Assembly (NCBI GenBank): GCA_028095005.1
Contig: CM051462.1
Span: 172,493,955-172,557,954, forward strand
Direction: 5' to 3'
DNA: 64,000 nucleotides
Source of the DNA: Rhynchospora pubera
Taxonomy: Eukaryota > Streptophyta > Magnoliopsida > Poales > Cyperaceae
A program made the position numbers and the translations under genes. This document shows, in pieces, positions 1-11,400 of this stretch (the stretch's first letter is position 1; every line of letters starts with the position of its first letter). Under the pieces are notes generated by a model. The model was given only the letters and a program-made list of their open reading frames with translations. It was not told where the DNA came from and ran no database searches.

Positions 1-3000
1 TTTTTCAATAGGAGTCTTCCAACGTGCCGGCCTCTTCTTTCTCCCCTTGCATTGCAACAATGGAGGATCATGGAAGACAAGCTTTTTCCTAGGGTTCTTG
101 TCTTCTACATCCACTTCCAATGAGTCAGGTTCCACTAGTATCTCTAACTGTGGGCTCATATTGTTTGACACTAGAGGTGTTATCTCAGACAGAGCTTCCT
201 TCATTTTACCCTGAAGGATTTCAAAAGCATGAACATCCTTTGAAGCCAACTTCACAAGATGCATCATTTGGGGGTTCAAGGTTGAAAACCTAAACATCTG
301 CAATGGTTGAGAGTTTCCTAAATCTCTTAGTCTTTCATCTGTCGGTCTCTTCACAAGGGCATTTGCATTCTTGCACCATCGTTGTACAATGTAATGTGAA
401 GGAATTTCTCGTATCCCAAGTTGGCACATCACTTTAATGGCATGGTAACAAAGCAGTCCCTCAAATTCAAAACCCTTACAGTTACATGAGAACATGTTTT
501 CTGTTCTGTCAACAGTCACAGTATATGACTCAGGCACCCAATTGCGAATGGAAGTATGTGAATCTATATTTACCTCGTATAAGGCATCTTTCTCCTTCTC
601 AATTGCAACACCTAGTGTACTATCTTTGACCAATTCCTTGAACAATGCAAAAACCTTTCTAGTGTAAATTTGGCGTGCATGTGCCTCCAATGGATATCGA
701 GACCATAAGTGTGGTATCTGATCCATTGTTGTAATATCCTCGTCACCTTCTCTTGGCCAAATACTCTCTACCATGTTATCAATCCTCATTACAAATTTAT
801 AAATTGAGGTGTGTGCTGTCATCCACATCTTCAAAAGAGAGTTCATGCTCTCACTCCTTTGTGTAGTCGACATTTCAGCGAAAAAAATGTCTCGAAAGTA
901 GGTACCTATTCTGAACGCTTTTCAAACATGTTTTTAAGGTGGTTGTTGTCGTGCAACTTATACTTCTCAAGCATGGTTGTCTGATATTTCTTATTTATAT
1001 ATGTATTTTGATCGTACTTGGCACCCAAATACTATCCAAACCAATGATATTCAATGTACTTTTGTGATTTATTTTGCAAGATTGGGTACTGCCGTAGCAA
1101 TTTGATTTGTTTTGCAGGAACTTGGTGGATTAGGCATAATTATCACATAAAAAGGTGGATTTGGAGAAACCAATGACTAAATAGAATCCATAGCACTGTA
1201 GAGCTCATCATAAGCTTTCCAACGATCTTTGAATCACCTCAATCGGAGTCTGGATGAAGAAATTATGGGCAAAATACTATGAGTGCTCGATTCTGGAATT
1301 TCGGTCCGAAATCCGTACATTTCGGTCCGAAATCCATGTATGGAAAGTGAAATTTGGCAAGTTTCGAAGAAGGAAAGGAGATCTCTTGCCCTAGCCACCT
1401 CCGAGACTTTCCCTAGGTGCATTTAAGCACGAATTTCGACCAGTGAGGGGATACCACCTTCCATAGCATATTCTCCACCTTTCCACCATTGTTTTCACAC
1501 CGATCTCGCACCGAAAGGCGTGGGATTCCACCTCTCACAGCGGAGCACGACCATGGCAGCAACTTTGGAGCGATTCTGGATACGACGGCAGTAGAACCAA
1601 TCCAACCACGGCCCTAGACGATCGATATCTCGAGTTGGAGACGATATTTGGTTTATTCCTTCATTTTCTCTTGATATTTGATTTGATGGAATTTGTATCT
1701 TGTTTTGCTTGCATGTTAGGATAGTTAATGATGTCTTAGGGTAGTTAGTAGATTAGTTTAGTATTTTGTTATGACTTGATTGCTTATGCTATGATTACGT
1801 GATATGTTTTGTTGAGTATTATATCTAGCTTGATTAATTTGATTGCTTGTTTGATTGTTTACCTATTGATGAACTGCAACACCACTAGGATAATAAACTA
1901 GAACAAACAATTGATTAGTTTAGTACTTGAGGTAAGCCAATCGCTCGAAAGAGGAGGTTAGTTCACGACCGAAAGGTGTAACTTTTATTGATCCGACATG
2001 ACTTTAAATACCTCTAGAAATCCAACCAAACATACTTAAATAACTAAATCAGAACGAAAGTATAGGTTTAGTTATTTACGTGGTAAAAACCAAGTTCCAA
2101 ACCAGTTAGAACCAAAATTGCGACAGCTGAGGTTAGAAACTTAGGTCTGGTTGTTTAGTAGCCTTCACAAAACATTGTGTAAAGATATCAAGTTGAAACA
2201 AGAGGTCTAAAGCAAGTTTTGGACCGAAACAGTATCCATTTCGGTCCAAAATCCGTACATTTCGGTCCGAAATGTGTCTCTGTCTCGATGAAAGTCGTAG
2301 ACCGAGGTGCTTTAGATCTAAACTAATTGAACACAAAACCCTAGGACATTCCTTGCATTTATTTAGAGTAAAAAAAATATCAAAAATAATTTATTTAATT
2401 GCACTTTAGATAATTGTCTTTATAAATCATAAAATCCAAAAATTAATTGTCTAGCTTTCGTGAGGAAGTAAAGTCTAGTAGTCAGTTATACCGTCCCTTG
2501 GGTTCGACCCTAAAGCTTAACTAAAACGCGACTAGTGAGGTTAGCTCTAGGTTATAAATTTATTTGATATCCTAGGTTTCAATTCCTTCATCATTGTCCA
2601 AGCATTCTCAAACTCTTGCACATTCAAGCTAGGATTGATCACTGATCCCAACTCCTCTTGAAATCTTGGCAATTGATGGTAGAGAAATCCTAATTTTTCC
2701 CTTGCCTTCCTCATTACATGCCATTGGCAACATCTATGAATGGCATTTGGAAAGATAATCTTGATGGCAGCCCTCATTGCAGGGTCTTGGTCAGTGACAA
2801 TGGCCGTCGGGTGCTTACCATACATTGTATTCAGCCATGTCTGAAATAGCCAAGAAAAGTTTTCTGTGCTCTCAGACCTAAGAAGGGCATTCCAAAGAAT
2901 ATGGACTGTCGATGATGATTTACTCCAATAAAGGACGCCAAAGGCATGTTGTACCTATTAGTGTTATAAGTTGTATCAAATGTGACTACATCCCAAACTC

Positions 3001-3235
3001 TAAGTATTCTCTTCTTGACCTTGCATCAGCCCAAAACACATGTTCTACAAGACCATCATCATCAACCTTTATGGAAAAGAAAAATTCAGGATCCTCTTCC
3101 TGCTTCTTTCTAAAATGCGCGAGTGTCGTCTCAACATCTACACCAAGGATTTTTCTATTTGCCATAGTAACCACATTACTCACATCCTTCAACCTGAAAC
3201 TGACATACTCCTTATCCCCATATAGAGAGATCTAC
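1..3235 (-). pseudogene. FAR1/FHY3-family MULE-derived transposase, decayed and interrupted
   Basis: Reading the minus strand, the translation follows the FAR1-related order. First comes a MULE transposase core with a DVVTFDTTYNTNRYNMP stretch (about 2990-2940), then TDQDPAMRAAI and HRCCQWHVMRKA (about 2800-2700). After a gap come TTQRSESMN (about 870-840) and a SWIM-type zinc finger CNCKGFEFEGLLCYHAIKV (about 500-430). Family members act either as transposases or as domesticated light-signalling transcription factors. This copy is broken. It lacks the N-terminal FAR1 zinc-binding domain, has a stop just upstream of the recognisable start (about 3230), frameshifts near 2995 and between 2890 and 2825, and a stop plus a small deletion near 925-900. 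It is also split by an unrelated block at about 976-2585. The C-terminus runs off the window's left edge. The family assignment is firm. Whether it was a transposon or a domesticated gene cannot be told here. Confidence 0.85.
976..2585. mobile_element. Inserted LTR-like block (probable solo LTR remnant) inside the FAR1 pseudogene
   Basis: The two flanks rejoin in the FAR1 reading (AWTMM on the right, MLEKYKLHDNNHL on the left), so these ~1.6 kb are foreign. The content resembles plant Ty3-type LTRs: a segment about staining cell-sized leader words is not codable, and near 2490-2510 there is a CCCTTGGGTTCGACCC motif that I know from the 3' part of such LTRs. The near-palindrome ATTTCGGTCCGAAAT occurs as a doublet at 1298-1335 and again at 2238-2273. 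I could not find convincing TG...CA ends or a clean duplication; the flanks share only CAT. The boundaries are therefore approximate and the LTR call is an inference. Confidence 0.45.
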
Positions 3236-3610
3236 AGTACGGGGCATAATAGAGAAGGGTGAGTAGACGGAAGATTGAACAGAAAATTTTGATCGGAAAC
3301 AACTCTAACAAGGAGGAGAAGAGAGCGACTGAGCGAGTGGAGGAGGCTTTTCTTTTTTTCTCTGCGATCTAGGTTTTGGTATCATGGTTTTTTTTTTTTT
3401 TTTTGAGAAATTTCGAAAAAAAGTTTAGTAAAAGAATCCTAGCCGAATCCTGACCGAGTCCTGAGCAAGCCTAAGTCGAATCCTGATCGAATCCTTCAGT
3501 CAAACACATTAAAATAATTAGATGCGCCACGTGCAGCGTCGGGTGCGAATCGCATGCGAATCTGCGTCGGGTGCGGGATACGGATATTTTTAGAAGTATC
3601 TGGGTAACAG
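3236..3610. other. Non-coding stretch with a poly(T) tract
   Basis: No gene is recognised. It contains a T-run at about 3387-3403 and short repeats of an AATCCTGA(T/C)CGA type at 3430-3495. It may include 5' flanking DNA of the FAR1 element. Confidence 0.4.
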
Positions 3611-3614
3611 TCTT

Positions 3615-3802
3615 CTACATATTGAAATTTTATTAGAAACCAAATTTTACATTTTTTTTTAATATTTTTACTATTTTTCTCAGATTTTTTAAAATCACTG
3701 TTATTGAAGGGTCCAGAATTTATTAGATTATGTATTTTAAAAAATCTGAGAAAAATAGTAAAAAAAATTTAATTTTGGTTTCTAATAAGATTTCAATATG
3801 AA
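3615..3802. mobile_element. Foldback (hairpin) MITE-like element
   Basis: Two arms of about 65-70 bp are inverted copies of each other. The left arm (about 3617-3690) begins TTGAAATTTTATTAGAAACC. The right arm (about 3735-3800) ends GGTTTCTAATAAGATTTCAA. The arms contain the same TTTTTCTCAGATTTTTTAAA core in opposite orientation. The body resembles the foldback elements at 51072 and 51861. No certain target duplication was seen. Confidence 0.65.
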
Positions 3803-4645
3803 AAAGATAATGAACGGTTTGGATCAGTTGTTTGAAGCATGAAATTCAAGAACGAATCCGTAGGACGAAGGTCATCCGTGCTGTGCATAACATTTTAGCA
3901 ACCCACCATTCACTTGATAGTTTTTCAAATATGATTTTGCAAGTGAGTCTCGCCATTTCTTTCAGTCCTTCAGATCCTCCGCTTAGTGAACTCCACCTTG
4001 TAGCATCAGTAATTGCTTGTCTTGTGCCTGACCTGTTATTCTTTTAGTAACTCAGTACTTCAAAAGCTCCATTAAAAATCAACCTATACAAAACACAAAT
4101 TATTAAAAATACGGGTCCTCCACTCTTCCTCTTTTTTTTTTTAATCATTATCCTTGATTTATGAAGGAACTCATCTTCCTTAATAGCTCCTTCCAAGCAA
4201 GCTATTTGCATATCCATATAATCTGGCAGCTGCTTCAGGCAACGTCTATTTTTCTTCAAACAACATTAGTGGACAAAATTACCCCTTTGTAAGTAAATAT
4301 ATTCCAGTACTATTTCCTTTTTATAATTTTTCTTTAATTAAATGCAATCAATTAAAATAATATTTGATAAGATTTTTGATAAAAAATAAAATAAAATTTA
4401 GTCTAACAATGAAATATAATGAGTTATTTTATCTATAAAATGCATAGTGAAATTAATGGAATAATATTTTTTATAGGGTAACCAAATTTGTCAAATATAT
4501 TTTTCTAGCTACGTGCCTACATGTGTATCTGAGAATATACATAACGTAATTTAAATAATATGGATTCATTTAAGGTTGAGATTTTAATTGTGGATTTACA
4601 CATATATCTATCTATATCTAAGTAGTAAAAGGGGCGATTTGTCCA
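3803..4645. other. Intergenic stretch, no gene recognised
   Basis: AT-rich DNA. Short open frames at 3832-4047 (+) and 4044-4259 (-) have no recognisable domain. The minus one has a charged, plausible-looking stretch (RRCLKQLPDYMDMQIACL), which might be a worn gene fragment. Confidence 0.4.
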
Positions 4646-4649
4646 TTAA

Positions 4650-5390
4650 AGTTGCTCGAAGAAAACTGGATGCTGTCTGAAGCAGCATATTTAGAATAAG
4701 TCAGGATAATGAATCTGCAAGTACATTTATTTTTCCATCAATATGTTCAAAGTTAACATTTACACCTGTGTCAGTAATGAAATCAACAAAGTTTATCCAC
4801 CTTACTCTGGAAGGTTTATTTTGTGCAGATTTGTTATAGAAGCTAATAATAGTTTGACAATCTGTTCCGAGACTTATTTCATTTTTATCTAAGTAATGAA
4901 TTTTTAAAGCCTTCAAAGTTTCCATACATGCATGGATTTCTGCATCAATGGTTGATTTAATAACTAGAAATTTCCCACTGCATATGCACAAACTTTCTCT
5001 GTATTTATGAGATCGTATTTTTGCTTTTTCCATTTACATACACCTCTCCATCCTTCCATACAACCATCTGTTTCCAAAATTTTATAAGAATCTTGGGGCG
5101 GCTAAATCTGATAAATTTTGTACCATTTTCTTTATTTTTCCAATTAACTGGTAATCGGTTTTCTTCAACCTCTTATCCCCGTGAGGACTAGTTTTAGAAT
5201 ATAGGGGGTCTTAAGAATGTTCCTAGACTTGGATACCTTGCATAATTTAAGATTCCTAACCATGACCTCAACCCGGCCATTTTCTTGAGTTTCTTTGCAT
5301 CAAAACTTATGATTTTCTTTATTTAATATGCGGTTATAGTTTTATCTTTTTGTCCCAAATTACTCCTCCAAGGAATTCTATTTCCTTAAC
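4650..5390 (-). pseudogene. Endogenous pararetrovirus (Caulimoviridae-like) RT/RNase H fragment
   Basis: The minus strand carries the end of a reverse transcriptase, the connection region and an RNase H domain, in that order. Visible landmarks are IEFLGGVIWDKK near 5385-5350, LGILNYAR near 5260-5230, and an uninterrupted RNase H frame at 5033-4701. That frame contains STIDAEIHA, DCQTIISFYNKSA, KPSRVRWINF and a terminal ADSLS. The SFYNK, SRVRW and ADSLSR pattern is what I know from plant pararetroviruses rather than from Ty3 or Ty1 elements. At least one frameshift lies between the RT part and the RNase H part (about 5100-5040), and the RT part has several stops. No coat, movement or protease regions are present in the window, so this is a short dead integrated relic. 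Confidence 0.75.
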
Positions 5391-5489
5391 TGCAATATAT
5401 ACTGCAACAAAATTGTTCCGTTCCTTTGAAACGATTATTCATTTACCTTTGAAAAATTGCAAGTGCATTTTTAACCCAAAATAGCATAA

Positions 5490-8400
5490 CTAACCATTCA
5501 TATAATCCAGAACATCATTTGAGAATTTTTATCTTTTCTGCTTTTATTCTAAGTCATTTCATCACAATAATCTACATTTAAACTCTATTATACTTAGAAT
5601 ATGATTCATATGCTATTTATTTAAAATGTTTGGATTATACATGGTTATACATATAAAGTGCAAATAATGCAATTCTGAAAATTATTTATGCATTTCAACC
5701 GTTTTTGGATTTATTATAAGTCATTTCATCACAATAAACTACATTTAAATTCTTTATACTGTCAAGAATATGATTCATATGTTATTTATTCGAAAAAAAT
5801 TGGATTATACATGGTAATAACGCATATAAAGTGCAAATAATGCAACTCTAACCATCATTCGAGCATTTTAATCGTTTCTGGATTCATTATAAGTCATTTC
5901 ATCACAATAAACTACATTTAAACTCTTTATACTGTCAAGAATATGATTCATATGCAATTTATTCAAAAATATTGGATTATGCATGGTAATTACGCATATA
6001 AATTGTAAAATAATGAAATTATGAGCATCATTTGAGCATTTCTATCGTTTCTGCTTTTATTCTAAGTCATTTCATCACAACAAACTACATTTAGAATCTA
6101 TATACTGTCTAGAATATGATTCATATGCTATTTATTCAAACTTTTTGGATTATACATGGTAATTATGCATATAAAGTGCAAATAAAGCAATTCTGAGAAT
6201 CATTTGTGCATTTCAATCATTTCTGGATTCATTATAAGTCATTTCATCACAATAAACTACATCTAAATTCTTTGTACTGTCAAAAATATGATTCATATGT
6301 TTTTTATTCAAAAAGATTGGATTATACATGGTAATTACACATATAAAATGCAAATAATGCAATTCTAAGCATCATTTGAGCATTTCAATCGTTCTAGATT
6401 CATTATAAGTCATTTTATCACAATAAAATACATTTAAACTCTTTGTACTGTCAAAAATATGATTCATATATTATTTATTCGAAAAGATTGGATTATACAT
6501 GGTAATTACGCATGTAAATTGCAAATAAAGAAATTCAGAGCATCATTTGTGCATTTCTATCGTTTCTGCATTTATTCTAATTCATTTCATCACAATTACA
6601 TTTAAACTCTTTAATACTATCTAGAATATGATTCATATGTTATTTAATCAGAAAGATTGGATTATACATGGTAATTACGCATCTAAAGTGCAAATAATAC
6701 AATTCCGAGCATCATTTAAGCATTTCAATCGTTTCTGGATTCATTCTAAGTCATTTCATCATAATAATAAACATTTAAACTCTTTATACTATCTAGAAGA
6801 TAATTAATATGTTATTTACTCAAAAAAATTGGATTATACAAGGTAATTACACTTAAATGCAAATAATGCAATTATGAGCATCATTTGAAAATTTCAATCA
6901 TTTCTGGATTTATTCCAAATCATTTCATCACATTAATAAACATTTAAACTCTTTATACTATCTATAATATGATTCACTTACTATTTATTCAAAAAAGATT
7001 GGATTATATTTGGTAATTACGCTTGTAAATTGAAACAATACAATTCCCAGCAACATTTGAGCATTTCTATCATTTCTGGATTCATTCCAACTCATTTCAT
7101 CACAATAATCAACATTTAAACTCGTTATACTGTCCAGAATATGATTCATATGTTATTTATTCAAAAGATTGGATTCTACAAGATAATTACGCATATAAAC
7201 TGCAAATAATGTAATTCTGAGCATTATTTGAGCATTCAATCATTTTCTTGATTCATTCAAAGTCATTTGATCACAATAATCTTCATTTATACGCTATATA
7301 CTGTCTAGAATATGATTCATATGTTATTTATTCAAAAAGATAGTATTATACATGGTAATTACGCATATAAATTGTAAATAATGCAATTCTAAGCATCATT
7401 TGAATATTTCTATCATTTCTGAATTCATTATAAGTCATTTCATCAGAATAATCTACATTTAAACACATTAATATTATCTATAATATGATTCATATGTTAT
7501 TTATTAAGAAAGGATATGGTAATTATGTATATAGAGTGCAAATAATACATTCTGTGCATCATTTGAGCATTTCTACTGTTTCTGGATTTATTCTAAGTCA
7601 TTTCATCACAATAATCAACATTTACACTATATATTGTCTAGGATATAATTCATTTGTTATTTATTCCAAAAAGATGGATTATACATGGTAATTAAACATA
7701 CAAAGTGCAAATAATACAATTCTAAGCATCATTTGAGCATTTCAATCTTTTCTGGAATCATTCTAAATCATTTTATCACAATAATCTACATTTAAACTCT
7801 TTATACTATCAAGAATATGATTCATATGCTATTTATTCACAAAGATTGGATTATACATGGTAATTACGCATATAAACTGCAAATAATGCAATTTTGAATT
7901 TCATTTAAGCATTTCTATCATTTGTGCATTAATTCTAAGTCATTTAATCACAATAAAATACATTTAAACTCTTTATACTATCAAGAATATGATTCATATG
8001 CTATTTATTCAAAAAAATTGGATTATACAAGATAAATACGCATATAAAGTGCAAATATTGAGATTCTGAACGTCATTTGAGTATTTAAACTCTTCATACT
8101 GTCTAGAATATGATTCATATGTTATTATTCTAAAATATTGGATTATACATGGTAATTACGCATATAAATTGCAAATAATGCAGTTCTTAGCATCATTTAT
8201 GCATTTCAATCGTTTTTGGATTCATTCTAAATCATTTTATCACAATAATCAACAATTAAATTCTTTATACTGTCGAAAATATGATTCATAAAATGCAATT
8301 ACGCATATGAATACATGGTAATTATGCATATAAAATGCAAATAATGCATTTTTGTGTCTCAATTGAGCATTTCAATCATTTTTGGATTCATTCTAAGTCA

Positions 8401-11400
8401 TTTCATCATAATAATCAACAATTAAAAGGTTTATGCTGTCTAGAATTTGATTCATATGCTATTTATTCAAAAAGAACAGATTATACATGGTAATTACGCA
8501 TGTAAAATGCAAATAATGCAATTCTGAGCATCATTTGAGAATTTCAATCGTTTCTGGACTCATTCTAAGTCATTTTATCTCATTAATCAACATTTGAATT
8601 CTTTATACTGTCTAGAATATAATTCATATGTTATTTATTCAAAAATATTGGATTATACATGGTAATTACGCATATAAATTTTCTGAATTCATTCTTAGTC
8701 ATTTGATCACAATAATCTTCATTTATACTCTATATATATTGTCTAGAATATGATTCATATGTTATTTATTCAAAAATATCGGATTATACATGGAAATTAC
8801 GCATATAAATTGTATATAATATAGCTCTAAGTATCATTTGAGCATTTCCATTGTTTCTGGATTTATTTTATGTCATTTCATCACAAAAATCAATATTTGC
8901 ACTATTTATATTGTCTGGAATATAATTCATTTGTTATTTATTCAAAAAAGATGGATTATACAAGATAATTACACATATAAAGTGCAAATAATGTGATTCT
9001 GTGCATCATTTGAGTATTTCAATTGTTTCTGGATTCATTCTAAGTCATTTCATAACTATAATCAACATTTGAACTATTTATATTGTCTAGAATATAATTC
9101 ATTTGTTACTTCCTCAAAAAGATTGGATTACACATGATAATTACACATACAAAGTGCAAATATTGCAATTCTGAGTATTATTTGAGCATTTCAATCGTTT
9201 CTGGATTCATTTTAAGTCATTTCATCATAATAATCTACATTTAAACTCTTTTTATCCTGTCTAGAATATGATTCATATGTTATTTATTAAAAAATATTGG
9301 ATTGTGCATGGTAATTACGCATGTAAAGTGCAAATAATGCAATTTTGAGCATCATTTTAGCATTTTAATCGTTTCTAGATTCATTCTAAGTCATTTCCTC
9401 ATAATAATCAACATTTGTACTATTTATATTGTCTATAATATAAAGTTGGATTATAAATGGTAATAACACATATAAAGTGCTAATAATAGAATTCTGAGCA
9501 TCATTTGTACATTTCAATCGTTTCTTGATTGAATCTAAGTCATTTCATCACAAAAATTAACATTTAAACACTTTTTACTTTCTAGAATATAATTCCTATG
9601 CTATTTATTCAAAAAGATTGGATTATACATGGTAATTACACATATAATGTGCAAATAATGCAATTCTGACCATTATTTGAGCATTTAAATCATTTCTGGA
9701 TTCATTCCAAATCATTTCATCACAATAATAATAATTTAAACTCTTTATATTGTCTAGAATATAATTCATTTGTTATTTATTCAAAAAAGATGGACTATAC
9801 ATGGTAATTACACAAATAAGGTGCAACTAATACAATTCTGAGCATCATTTGAGCATTTCAATCTTTTCTGCATTCATTCAATGTCATTCAATTTCAACTC
9901 TTTGTACTGTCAAGAATATGATTCATATGTTATTTATTAATAAAAATTGGATTATACAAGATAATTACGCATATAAAGTGCAAATAATGCAATTCTGAGC
10001 ATTACTTCAGCATTCAACCATTTCTAGATTCATTCTAAATCATTTCATCAAAATAAACTACATTTAAATTCTTTATGCTGTCAAGGATATGACTCATATG
10101 CTATTTATTAAGAAAGATTGGATTATACATGGTAATTACTCATATAAATTGCAAAATAATGAAACTCTGAGCATCATTTGAGTATTTCTATCGTTTCTAC
10201 ATTCATTCTAAGTCATTTTATCACAATGATCTACATTTAAACTATTTATACCGTCTAGAATATGATTCATATGTTATTTATTCATAAAGATTGGATTATA
10301 CATGGTAATTACGCAAATAAATTGCAAAATAATGAAATATTGAACATCATTTGAGCATTTTTATCGTTTCTGCATTCATTCTAAGTCATTTCACAATATG
10401 ACATACATTTAAACTCTTTATACTCTCTTGAATATGATTCTATGTTATTTATTCAAAAAGATTGGATTATACATGATAATTACGCATATAAAGTGCAAAT
10501 AATGCAATTCTGACCATCATTTGAGCATTTCAACCGTTCCTGAATTCACTATAATTCATTTCATCACAATAAACTTCATTTAAACTCTTTATACTGTCGA
10601 ATATGATTCATATGTAATTTATTCGAAAAGATTGGATTATACATGGTAATTAAGCATATAAATTGCAAATAAAGAAATTCTGAGCATCATTTGAGCATTT
10701 TTATCGTTTCTTCATTCATTCCAAGTTATTTCATCTCAATGATCAACATTTAAACTCTTTAATATTGTCTAGAATATGATTCATATGTTATTTATTCAGA
10801 AATATTGGATTAAACACGGTAATTACGCATATAATTTGCAAATAATGCAATTTTGAGCTTCAGTTGAGCATTTCAATCGTTTCTGGATTCATTCTAAGTC
10901 ATTTTATCACAATTATCAACATTAAACTTTTGTACTGTCTAAAATATGATTCATATATTATTTATTCAAAAAGATTGGATTATACAAGGTTATTACTTTT
11001 GTAAAGTGAAACTAATGCAATTTTAAGTTTCATTTGATCATTTTTATCGTTTGTGGATTTATTCCAAGTAATTTAATTATAATAATATACATTTAAAATC
11101 TTTATACTATCTATAATATTATTCATATGCTATTTATTCAAAAAGATTAGATTATACAAGGTAATTACGCATATAAAGTGCAAAATAATGCAATTCTGAG
11201 CATCGTTTAAGCATTTCAATTGTTTATGGATTAATTACAAGTCATTTCTTCACAATAATAAATATTTAAACTCTTTATACTGTCTAGCATATGATTCCTA
11301 TTTTATTTATTCAAAAATATTGGATTATACATGGTAATAACGCATATAAAGTGCAAATAATGCATTTCTGTGCCTCGATTGAGCATTTCAATCATTTCTG

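Noticed and set aside
976..2585. The block in the FAR1 pseudogene as an intron
   Set aside because: No credible GT donor at the right-hand junction in the minus orientation, and the content looks like LTR sequence.
2912..3262. 116-codon plus-strand frame
   Set aside because: Antisense shadow of the FAR1-type coding sequence on the minus strand.
7485..7691. Open frame within the satellite array (likewise 11975-12163)
   Set aside because: It lies in tandem repeat monomers and arises from repeated AT-rich sequence; no domain.
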